A program made the translations under genes and the position numbers. A stretch of DNA of 14,899 nt from CAYQAJ01 sp964415245. GTDB lineage: Bacteria > Planctomycetota > Planctomycetia > Pirellulales > Pirellulaceae. How positions within the stretch are numbered: position 1 is the stretch's first letter; each line of letters starts with the position of its first letter. Positions 6,754 to 12,490 of this stretch are shown one piece after another. The DNA is taken from contig CAYQAJ010000113.1 in the NCBI GenBank assembly GCA_964415245.1, forward strand, positions 1-14,899, written 5' to 3'. The notes under the pieces were generated by a model. That model had not been told where the DNA came from. It did not search any database and saw only the letters and a program-made list of their open reading frames with translations.

Positions 6754-8175
6754 CTACCGCGCCCCGGCGGTTACCAGCTTTCGACTATCGGTTCGGAACG
6801 GCGAAGCGGGCAGGCCCGCGTCGTTCACCAAGTTCGGCTCCGCCGTGTCGGTCCAGCCGAAACGCACATGCGCCGGCTCGGCGACTTGGTCGCTGTGCAC
6901 GACGACCGTGTCGCCATCGATTGTCGCCGTGGCTTCGACGAACTCACCCTCCTCGCTGGCGATGGTGAAATCGGTGAGGGGCTTGTCGTCGGCCGACTTC
7001 AGCCCGCCCCCGGTGTGCTTGAACGAAATCCGAATCTTTTCCCCCTCGACCTTGATTGAGTCGTAGAGCGGCCCGCTGTACACGAGCTCCTTCCCATAGG
7101 TATTGCCCAGGGCCCACAGAGCCAACCGCCGGCCGACCTCTTGCTTGTTCTTGGGGTGAATGTCCTTGATGTCGCCGATGTCGGTCGTCACGGCCATTCC
7201 GGTGCCCGGGAGCGTGAGGGTCTTGAACTGGGCTTCCCACAGTTCGGCGCACTCGGCCGGATCGCTGCGGCCATATCGGAAGGGCGCCAGTTGCACGAAC
7301 AGGAAAGGAAAGTCGCCCTGGCCCCACGACGTCCGCCAATCGGTAATCATGGCCGGGAAGAGTTTGGCGTACTGCTCGGCACGGCCCACGTTCGCTTCCC
7401 CCTGGTACCAGATGGCGCCGCGGATCGCCAGCGGGACCAACGGCTTGATCATGCCGTTATAAAGCACCGACGCCTGGTTGGGGTTGCGCTCGTTGAACGT
7501 GGCGGCCCGCTGTAGGATCTCGGAGTAGTCGGCGTCGCTTTCCAGCGTGCCGCGGCTGGTCCAGGCTTCGGCGACCGTGCCACCCCACGAGGTATTGATC
7601 AGCCCCACGGGTACATGCAGCTCCTTGTGAAGCTGGCGGCCGAAGAAGTAGGCCACGGCCGAGAAACGCGGCACCGTCTGTGGCGTGCACGGCGTCCACG
7701 TGCCCACGCAGTCGTCCTGCGGCTTGTCGGCGATTTTTTTCGCCACCGTGAACAGGCGGATGTTGGGGTAGTCGGCCGCGGCGATTTCGTCCTGACCGTT
7801 GATTGCGCTGGCGACGCCAAACTCCATGTTCGACTGGCCCGAGCAGATCCACACCTCGCCTACCATCACATTGGACAAGGTGATCGTGTTAGCCCCTTCC
7901 AAGGTGAGAGTATATGGTCCCCCTGCCGCGGGAGGCTGAATCTCGACTCGCCAACGCCCGGCGCTGTCGGCGGTGGCTTCGGCCGTGTTGCCTTCCAGCG
8001 AGACGGTTACCTTTTCGCCTTTGTCGGCCCAACCCCAGAGAATCGCCGTCTGCTTCTGTTGCAGCACCATGTTCTCGCCGATGACGGACGGCAGCCGCAC
8101 GTCGGCTCGCGCCGCGGCGGCAACGAGCAATACGATGAGCAACGAAAGAAGACACAGCGCGGGGGTGCGTTTCAT
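6754..8175 (-). CDS. Secreted sialate O-acetylesterase-like hydrolase (SGNH/GDSL-type fold)
   Basis: A 473-residue exported esterase that probably removes acetyl groups from sialic acids or plant/algal polysaccharides. A signal peptide occupies about 1-24 (MKRTPALCLLSLLIVLL then AARADV, a likely AxA-type cleavage site). A beta-rich segment DVRLPSVIGENMVLQQ...ILWGWADKGEKV follows, typical of this family. The catalytic core starts at EVWICSGQSNME, with nucleophile Ser115 in GQSNM. It continues with NTSWGGT (194-200) and AIWYQGEANVG (254-264), and ends with the D-x-H pair Asp338/His340 in IKDIHPKNKQEVGRRLA. All expected catalytic blocks are present. The start is ATG 8175, since AGGAG sits 8 bases upstream and a signal peptide follows. 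A longer upstream frame to 8307 has neither. Substrate specificity cannot be read from the sequence. Confidence 0.92.
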   Translation of the reverse strand: MKRTPALCLLSLLIVLLVAAAARADVRLPSVIGENMVLQQKQTAILWGWADKGEKVTVSLEGNTAEATADSAGRWRVEIQPPAAGGPYTLTLEGANTITLSNVMVGEVWICSGQSNMEFGVASAINGQDEIAAADYPNIRLFTVAKKIADKPQDDCVGTWTPCTPQTVPRFSAVAYFFGRQLHKELHVPVGLINTSWGGTVAEAWTSRGTLESDADYSEILQRAATFNERNPNQASVLYNGMIKPLVPLAIRGAIWYQGEANVGRAEQYAKLFPAMITDWRTSWGQGDFPFLFVQLAPFRYGRSDPAECAELWEAQFKTLTLPGTGMAVTTDIGDIKDIHPKNKQEVGRRLALWALGNTYGKELVYSGPLYDSIKVEGEKIRISFKHTGGGLKSADDKPLTDFTIASEEGEFVEATATIDGDTVVVHSDQVAEPAHVRFGWTDTAEPNLVNDAGLPASPFRTDSRKLVTAGAR

Positions 8176-8241
8176 GGGGAAGGCTCCTGACTTTGCGGCG
8201 CAAGAGAATTCTAAGAAGGCCACGGACGCGTGACGGCTGAA

Positions 8242-8266
8242 AATGCACGACGGTCGCATGTGCATT
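8242..8266. promoter_or_regulatory. Inverted repeat in the leader of the esterase gene
   Basis: AATGCAC-N11-GTGCATT is a perfect 7-bp inverted repeat about 70 bases before the esterase start and just below a possible promoter. It could be an operator or an RNA hairpin. No family assignment is possible. Confidence 0.4.
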
Positions 8267-8282
8267 AAGGCCCCGGGCCGCC

Positions 8283-8312
8283 ATTGTAGCTCCGCCGAAG
8301 TGGCCATGCCAC
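8283..8312 (-). promoter_or_regulatory. Possible promoter of the esterase gene
   Basis: On the minus strand, GTGGCA (4 of 6) and TACAAT (5 of 6) are separated by 18 bases. The leader would be about 100 bases long and contain the AATGCAC/GTGCATT inverted repeat. The evidence is weak because the -35 match is poor. Confidence 0.35.
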
Positions 8313-8349
8313 CTGCGGCCGACTCCGGAGTGGTCGCCGGCGTTCGCTG

Positions 8350-8733
8350 CTATTCGGCCAAAAAACCTTCCTGCTCAACGACCTCGAACACGTACCCATT
8401 GGGGTCGCGGAAGAAGAACCGCGAAAACGGAGTCGCGCGTTTGGCGTCGATGAGCTCGGCCCCATTCTCGACCAGCCGCTTCTTCAGGGCGTCGAAGTCG
8501 GCCGTCGAGTGGAACAGGGCCACGTGCCGCCCAAACTCCCGCTCGAACGGCGACGGCTCGAAGTCGGGCACGTGCAACAGGTGCACCTGTTGGCCCGGCA
8601 CAATTTCGAGCCAGGCCGCGTTCATCGTGATGTTCTCGGGATGGTGCAGCGGCCGCCAGCCGAGCACCGTTTCGAAGAACTGGGCCGTGCGCGGCACGTC
8701 GCGCGTAGCCATGGTGATGTGGGCGATGGTCAT
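8350..8733 (-). CDS. VOC superfamily (glyoxalase/bleomycin-resistance fold) protein
   Basis: A 127-residue single vicinal-oxygen-chelate domain protein. The two beta-alpha-beta-beta-beta modules are visible: IAHITMATRDVPRTAQFFETVLGWRP at the N-terminus, and RHVALFHSTADFDALKKRLVENGAEL followed by RFFFRDPNGYVFEVVEQ at the C-terminus. Candidate metal ligands are His5, a His in module two (HVALFH) and the Glu of VFEVVE, the usual VOC positions. The reaction could be lyase, dioxygenase or resistance; length and motifs do not decide. The start is ATG 8733, with no clear ribosome binding site. It is separated from the PfpI-like gene upstream by a repeat-filled spacer of 182 bases, so co-transcription is uncertain. 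Confidence 0.88.
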   Translation of the reverse strand: MTIAHITMATRDVPRTAQFFETVLGWRPLHHPENITMNAAWLEIVPGQQVHLLHVPDFEPSPFEREFGRHVALFHSTADFDALKKRLVENGAELIDAKRATPFSRFFFRDPNGYVFEVVEQEGFLAE

Positions 8734-8737
8734 CGTT

Positions 8738-8791
8738 CGTCAGTTGTCAGTGGTTGGTTGTCAGTTGTCCGTTGTCCGTTGCGAGTCGATG
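8738..8791. repeat. GTTGTC/CAGTTG short-period degenerate repeat
   Basis: A run of near-repeats of CAGTTGTC and CCGTTGTC (period mostly 7-8 bases) lies immediately upstream of the VOC gene start. It is not coding on either strand. From memory, such tracts are common in planctomycete intergenic DNA; the sequence itself shows only the repetition. Confidence 0.7.
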
Positions 8792-8857
8792 GTCGGTATG
8801 CACGGAGGAGCCGAGAAATGCCCGGTTACTTTTCCGACTCTCGTCTCTCGACTCTTC

Positions 8858-8889
8858 TTCGTCATTCGGGCTTCGACATTCGTCATTCG
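8858..8889. repeat. TTCGTCATTCG / CTTCGACATTCG repeat tract
   Basis: Three related units (TTCGTCATTCG, CTTCGACATTCG, TTCGTCATTCG, with small overlaps) lie in tandem 27 bases from the 3' end of the PfpI-like gene. The tract is non-coding and of a different family from the GTTGTC tract. Together the two occupy much of the 182-base spacer. Confidence 0.7.
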
Positions 8890-8915
8890 CCGTCCGGTAT
8901 CCATTGCCCTCCCAC

Positions 8916-9452
8916 TCATTTCTTCGCAGCCATCACTTCGAGTATCCCACGGCAAAAGTGCGGCAGATCGTCGGGTTTGCGGCTGGAGACAAAATGGCGG
9001 TCGACCACCAGCGGCGCGTCTTCCCAAATGGCGCCGGCATTGACCAGGTCGTCCTTGATTCCCGGCGAACCCGTCACGCGCACACCGCGATAGACGCCGG
9101 CCGAGATGGGGATCCACCCGCCGTGGCAAATCGCCGCCACGAGCTTGCCGGCCGTTGCCAACGATCGCACCAGGTCGAGCACTTTCACGTCGCGGCGGAG
9201 TTTGTCGGGCATGAACCCGCCGGGGATGACGACACCATCGAACGTGTTCGCATCCACTTCGGCAATGGTGGCGTCGCTCGTGCAAGGGTATCCGTTTTTT
9301 CCTTTGTACTCTTTGCCGGCCCGCGGTCCCGCGACGACGACTTCGGCCCCGGCCTCGATCAACCGCAACTTGGGGTACCACAATTCGAGGTCTTCGTAGA
9401 TGTCGGCGACGAACATCAGCAGCCGCCGGCCCTTGAGCGGCGCGGACGACAT
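8916..9452 (-). CDS. DJ-1/PfpI family protein (class I glutamine amidotransferase-like fold)
   Basis: A 178-residue cytoplasmic protein of the PfpI/YhbO branch, whose members act as stress-related proteases, deglycases or chaperones. Landmarks are the RRLLMFVADIYEDLELWYP start with acidic Glu20, GVVIPGGFMPDKLR (73-86), and the nucleophile elbow AAICHGGW with Cys109-His110. The segment RVTGSPGIKDDLVNAGAIWED (125-145) is also characteristic. Its length is normal for the family. The start ATG 9452 is supported by GAGGAG about 9-10 bases upstream. The neighbouring VOC protein is suggestive, since both folds handle glyoxal-type damage, but a shared pathway is inference. Confidence 0.93.
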   Translation of the reverse strand: MSSAPLKGRRLLMFVADIYEDLELWYPKLRLIEAGAEVVVAGPRAGKEYKGKNGYPCTSDATIAEVDANTFDGVVIPGGFMPDKLRRDVKVLDLVRSLATAGKLVAAICHGGWIPISAGVYRGVRVTGSPGIKDDLVNAGAIWEDAPLVVDRHFVSSRKPDDLPHFCRGILEVMAAKK

Positions 9453-9518
9453 GGCGTGATCCCTCCTCGATGCGTGAAGCTGCCGAACTGGCGGAGTTCA
9501 TGCAGTGATTGAGCTTCT

Positions 9519-9566
9519 TTTCACCGCGCCCGGCAGACATCGTTTCACCGCGCCCGGCAGACATCG
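9519..9566. repeat. Tandem duplication of a 24-bp unit
   Basis: TTTCACCGCGCCCGGCAGAC plus ATCG occurs twice in direct contact (9519-9542 and 9543-9566) and is identical in both copies. It lies about 67 bases upstream of the PfpI-like gene start and has no coding role that I can see. Confidence 0.9.
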
Positions 9567-9659
9567 CTCTTGTACCACGATGCCGACGGCGAGACCAGCA
9601 TGGCGCCGGCGGCGGGGCGATGCGCGAGGGTCGCCGAGGCTGCGGTTCGGCCCGTCCGC

Positions 9660-9688
9660 TTGATGCGAGACACCGCAGGTCGTAGATT
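9660..9688 (+). promoter_or_regulatory. Possible promoter of the yceH-like gene
   Basis: TTGATG (9660-9665), a 17-base spacer and TAGATT (9683-9688). Each hexamer matches at 4 of 6 positions. The spacing is ideal but the match is modest. Confidence 0.35.
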
Positions 9689-9786
9689 GCGCTCCGCCGC
9701 TACAGTCGTCGTTGCTCGGTGCGGACATGCTCGCGCACATCGAGCGGTATCGATCAGACTTCCCTCTTGCCAATGGTTCGGTGCTC

Positions 9787-10701
9787 ATGAACACATCCCC
9801 CGACAGGAACTTGTTCGGCGAGCCGATGGAAGCACCGGCCGGCGAGAATTCGTCGGACCGTACGTCCGACAATCCGATGGAAGCGCCCGCCGGTAGCGGC
9901 AACATCGGCGAGCAAATGGAATCACCGACCGTAAGCCCCCATGCCGGCGAGCCGAGTGCGACGCAGCCCCAGTGGCGCCCTTTGACCGGGCGGCAGCGGC
10001 GCGTGGCGGGCGTGTTGCTTGAGAAAGCAAAGACCACGCCGGACGCCTATCCGCTAACGGTCAACGGGCTGGTCTCCGGCTGCAATCAGAAGAGCAATCG
10101 CGACCCGGTAATGAATCTCTCGGCCGACGACGTGCAGGGCGCGCTCGACGAGCTCCGCGAGCTAGGCGCCGTGATTGAGGTACTCTCTTCGGGGCGCGTC
10201 GCCAAGTATCGGCACAATCTGTACCAGTGGCTGGGAGTCGACAAGGTCGAGATCGCGGTGATGGCCGAGCTGATGCTTCGCGGCGAGCAAACGGTGGGCG
10301 AGCTGCGCGGCCGCGCGGCGCGGATGGAGCCGATCGCCGACGTGGGGGCGCTGCGGCCCATCGTGCAGTCGCTGATCGATAAGAAACTGGTGGTCGCGCT
10401 CACGCCCGAGGGGCGCGGACAGATGGTCACGCACGCGCTCTACCCGCCGCACGAGCTCGCCGACATTCAGGCCCGCATTGCTGCTTCGTCATCGGGGTCG
10501 TCCGAAGAGGCGGCTCCATCGTCCACAGCCCCATCGGCTAGGGCACGTGGTAGGGCGTCCCAGGATGAGCTGGCCGAGTTACAAGTTGAGGTGGCCGAGC
10601 TGCGGGCCGAGGTGGCCCGACTGCGGGAGCAGATGCGGGCGTTCGAGTCGCGGCTGGGCGTGCCGAGCGGCAGCGGGGCAGAATCGTCGCCGGATGCGTA
10701 G
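9787..10701 (+). CDS. YceH family (DUF480) protein with extended N-terminus and C-terminal coiled coil
   Basis: A predicted cytoplasmic protein of 304 residues. The DUF480 domain is at about 65-222. It opens with LTGRQRRVAGVLLEKAKTTP and contains the hallmark NQKSNRDPVMNLS, then two winged-helix-like halves (for example VMAELMLRGEQTVGELRGRAARM). E. coli YceH starts at the domain and its molecular role is not known. Here about 60 residues precede the domain with three related MEAPAGE/MESPT units. After it come a Ser/Ala linker and a heptad coil DELAELQVEVAELRAEVARL (about 261-290). The open frame begins at TTG 9712, and ATG 9727 and ATG 9787 are also possible. None has a good ribosome binding site, so 9787 is chosen because it leaves the least implausible sequence. 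Confidence 0.85.
   Translation: MNTSPDRNLFGEPMEAPAGENSSDRTSDNPMEAPAGSGNIGEQMESPTVSPHAGEPSATQPQWRPLTGRQRRVAGVLLEKAKTTPDAYPLTVNGLVSGCNQKSNRDPVMNLSADDVQGALDELRELGAVIEVLSSGRVAKYRHNLYQWLGVDKVEIAVMAELMLRGEQTVGELRGRAARMEPIADVGALRPIVQSLIDKKLVVALTPEGRGQMVTHALYPPHELADIQARIAASSSGSSEEAAPSSTAPSARARGRASQDELAELQVEVAELRAEVARLREQMRAFESRLGVPSGSGAESSPDA
9852..9870. repeat. Perfect inverted repeat inside the yceH-like N-terminal extension
   Basis: GTCGGAC-CGTAC-GTCCGAC has 7-bp arms and a 5-base loop. It lies between the first two MEAPAG-encoding units. It may be a remnant of a mobile or intergenic repeat now read as protein. Confidence 0.55.
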
Positions 10702-10757
10702 AAACAGTGGTCTACAAGGGCGCTGCGGCCGTTGCGTTTTCCGGCGCTTGCGTTGGT

Positions 10758-10821
10758 GCGTAGCGCGGCTCAAAATGGACCACGCTGATGGACGAAATGG
10801 ACGGAAGGGACCGCGCTACGC
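10758..10821. repeat. Long inverted repeat in the spacer after the yceH-like gene
   Basis: GCGTAGCGCGG (10758-10768) is perfectly complementary to CCGCGCTACGC (10811-10821), with 42 bases between. The inner part carries ATGGACGA/ATGGACGG near-repeats. No T-tract follows, so it is not a standard terminator. The spacer (10702-10900) holds nothing else that I can recognise. Confidence 0.75.
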
Positions 10822-10900
10822 CACCGCGCCTGGCTGAGCAGCGCTGTCGCCGATGTTGCCCAAATAGCTAGCCACCAAAATCCAACGGGAGAAAAACCTC

Positions 10901-11887
10901 ATGCGCAAACTCGCCCTTGTAACGCTGCCTCTTCTGCTGGTTGCATTCGCGTTCGTAATTCCATCGCGGGCAGCAAACCCGGTCTATACCGATCCGGCCA
11001 AGGCCGATGCCGACTTCGCCATCCAGGGCGAGTACTCCGGTTCTATTGATACCGACGACGGATCGAAGAAGCTTGGCGTGCAGGTTATCGCGCTGGGCGA
11101 CGGCAAGTTCACGGGCGTGGGCTATGTCGGTGGGCTGCCCGGCGATGGCTGGAACGGCGAGGAGCCGGAGCGCGTCGACGGCGCTCTCGCCGACGGCGTA
11201 GCGAAGTTCGAAGGCACGTATGCCAATGGCACGATCCGCAAGGGCGAAATCGCGGTCACCGACAAAGACGGCAAAAGCCTGGGGACCCTGAGTCGCGTCG
11301 AGCGCAAGAGTCCGACGCTTGGCGAGAAGCCGCCCGAGGGCGCCGTCGTCCTGTTTGACGGCACCAGCGCCGACGCCTGGGAAGGGGGCAAGATGACGGA
11401 TGACGGACTTCTCATGGCTGGCACCACCAGCAAGCGCCGCTTCGGCAACCACAAGGTGCACATCGAGTTTCGCCTGCCCTATATGCCGCTGGATCGTGGG
11501 CAAGGTCGCGGCAACAGTGGCATCTACGTGCAAGGGCGATACGAGGTGCAAATGCTCGACTCGTTCGGCCTTGAGGGCAAGGACAACGAATGCGGCGGCA
11601 TCTATTCGGTGAAGGCGCCCGACGTGAACATGTGCCTGCCGCCGCTGGCGTGGCAGACGTACGACATCGAGTACACCGCGGCCAAGTACGACGGCGACAA
11701 GCTCGTCGCCAGCCCCCGCGTCACGGTTTTCCACAACGGCGTCAAGATACACGACGACGTCGAGCTGCCGGGCGATCGCAACACCACGGCCGCTCCGTCG
11801 GCTCCCGGCCCCGAACCGGGTCCCGTCTATGTGCAAGACCATGGCAACCCGGTGCGCTACCGCAACATCTGGGTCGTGGAGAAGTGA
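10901..11887 (+). CDS. Secreted DUF1080 (3-keto-disaccharide hydrolase-like) protein
   Basis: A 328-residue exported protein. The signal peptide is at about 1-25 (MRKLALVTLPLLLVAFAFVIPSRA). A glycine-rich beta module (about 40-135) has the pattern GEYSGS...VQVIALGDGKFTG. The DUF1080 domain, a concanavalin-like jelly roll, is at about 147-327. Its hallmarks are VVLFDGTSADAWEGG, the HIEFRLPY strand, GNSGIYVQGRYEVQMLDSFG (205-223 region), ECGGIY (230-235), YDIEYTA and the closing HGNPVRYRNIWVVE. The family is greatly expanded in planctomycetes, and some members hydrolyse 3-keto-glycosides. The activity of this one is not proven by sequence. The start ATG 10901 has GGGAG 9 bases upstream. It is a monocistronic-looking gene followed by repeat modules. 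Confidence 0.9.
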   Translation: MRKLALVTLPLLLVAFAFVIPSRAANPVYTDPAKADADFAIQGEYSGSIDTDDGSKKLGVQVIALGDGKFTGVGYVGGLPGDGWNGEEPERVDGALADGVAKFEGTYANGTIRKGEIAVTDKDGKSLGTLSRVERKSPTLGEKPPEGAVVLFDGTSADAWEGGKMTDDGLLMAGTTSKRRFGNHKVHIEFRLPYMPLDRGQGRGNSGIYVQGRYEVQMLDSFGLEGKDNECGGIYSVKAPDVNMCLPPLAWQTYDIEYTAAKYDGDKLVASPRVTVFHNGVKIHDDVELPGDRNTTAAPSAPGPEPGPVYVQDHGNPVRYRNIWVVEK

Positions 11888-11910
11888 CGCGTCGGGTTCG
11901 TTCGATCGTT

Positions 11911-11930
11911 ATTCCCGCGAAAGCGGGAAT
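11911..11930. repeat. REP-like hairpin module, copy 2
   Basis: ATTCCCGC-GAAA-GCGGGAAT is a perfect 8-bp stem with a GNRA-type loop, 23 bases after the DUF1080 stop. It corresponds to copy 1 at 6679-6698 and has the same orientation relative to its upstream gene. Confidence 0.8.
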
Positions 11931-11940
11931 CCAGCGCCCA

Positions 11941-11967
11941 GACGCGGCGACACGGCGACGCGGAGAG
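11941..11967 (-). repeat. 27-bp repeat module, copy 2
   Basis: The reverse complement matches 6713-6739 at 26 of 27 bases. Relative to transcription of the upstream gene the orientation is the same as copy 1, but here the hairpin comes first and the 27-mer second. The two modules therefore move or are copied independently. Confidence 0.8.
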
Positions 11968-12050
11968 GTTTTCGTTTTCCGCGTTGGCTGCCGCTCGGAA
12001 AACCGCATCCTGGTAGCCATCGCCCCACAAGTTGTCGTACACTAAGGTTC

Positions 12051-12135
12051 GCTCGTTGCTCCTTGCTGGGCTACCTGGGTTATGGGCTAAACGCTCGGTT
12101 GTAGCCTGCGGGGGCAACGAGCTTTCGTTTTCTTC
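12051..12135 (+). promoter_or_regulatory. Long stem-loop with T-rich tail upstream of the moaD-AOR-fwd operon (terminator, attenuator or riboswitch-like)
   Basis: GCTCGTTGCTCC (12051-12062) pairs with GGGGCAACGAGC (12111-12122) over 12 bp with one G-U. An inner helix GGCTAC (12069-12074) / GTAGCC (12101-12106) follows across a small internal loop, and the apical loop is 26 bases. Immediately after comes TTTCGTTTTCTTCT. It ends 75 bases before the moaD-like start. It may simply terminate the DUF1080 transcript or be a genomic repeat. I could not match it to the Moco/Tuco motif from memory. Confidence 0.55.
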
Positions 12136-12196
12136 TGATACTCGGGCCGCGGATTAGCCCTATCCCCCTGCCGCAACTGGCGGCTACGATAGGCTT

Positions 12197-12472
12197 ATGG
12201 CGGTATCGATCGAGTTCTACGGCATTCCGCGGGCGCGCGCCGGCCAGGCGAGCGCCGCCATGCCCACTGGCGGCAACCAGCTCGACTTGGGCACGCTGCT
12301 CGTCGAGCTCTCGCGGCAGTTTCCCGCCTTGGCTGCCGAATGCATCGACGGCAATCGCCTCAAGCACGGCTACACGGCGAATCTCGACGGCGGCCGCTTC
12401 GTTTCCGATCCAAAAACGCCGCTTCACGACGGCGACAAGGTGCTGATCCTGTCGTCCGACGCGGGCGGATGA
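12197..12472 (+). CDS. MoaD/ThiS-like ubiquitin-fold sulfur carrier protein
   Basis: A 91-residue beta-grasp protein ending in the diagnostic Gly-Gly (SSDAGG), the C-terminus that is adenylated and thiocarboxylated in MoaD and ThiS. The N-terminal strand VSIEFYGIPRARAG and the closing HDGDKVLILSSDAGG match MoaD, and an L-DLGTLLVELSRQFPAL helix follows the first hairpin. MoaD gives sulfur to molybdopterin. Small MoaD-like genes are often found beside tungsten AOR genes, so a dedicated role in making the pterin of the next enzyme is likely. The start ATG 12197 has a weak AGG 4 bases upstream. Only 18 bases separate its stop from the AOR start. Confidence 0.88.
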   Translation: MAVSIEFYGIPRARAGQASAAMPTGGNQLDLGTLLVELSRQFPALAAECIDGNRLKHGYTANLDGGRFVSDPKTPLHDGDKVLILSSDAGG

Positions 12473-12490
12473 GGCTGTCCGAATCCCGCC

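Larger units (their letters stand above)
9453..9786. other. Divergent intergenic region between the PfpI-like gene and the yceH-like gene
   Basis: This spacer separates two genes transcribed away from each other. It contains the tandem 24-bp repeat at 9519-9566 and a weak plus-strand promoter at 9660-9688. A long GC-driven open frame on the minus strand crosses it but resembles no protein I know and is not called. No RNA gene was seen. If the yceH-like start is really 9712 or 9727, the spacer is shorter. Confidence 0.6.
11888..12196. other. Intergenic region between the DUF1080 gene and the moaD-like gene
   Basis: This 309-base spacer contains, in order, the REP-like hairpin (11911-11930), the 27-bp repeat module (11941-11967) and the long stem-loop with T-rich tail (12051-12122 and following). 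No convincing promoter hexamers or open frame were found between them. Confidence 0.7.

Noticed and set aside
8176..8307. Longer N-terminus for the esterase starting at 8307
   Set aside because: ATG 8175 has an AGGAG ribosome binding site and begins a typical signal peptide; the upstream extension would bury the signal peptide inside the protein.
9498..10037. 179-codon minus-strand open frame across the PfpI/yceH spacer and into the yceH-like gene
   Set aside because: It overlaps the yceH-like coding region, contains the tandem 24-bp repeat read as protein (CLPGAVKR twice) and has no recognisable domain or ribosome binding site.
12051..12135. Calling the stem-loop a Moco/Tuco riboswitch
   Set aside because: The position fits, but I could not match the conserved motif segments from memory, so it is reported only as a structured element of unknown role.
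11888..12196. Possible tRNA or small RNA gene in the spacer before moaD
   Set aside because: No cloverleaf, T-loop consensus or CCA-like end was found; the only strong structures are the REP-like hairpin and the long stem-loop.
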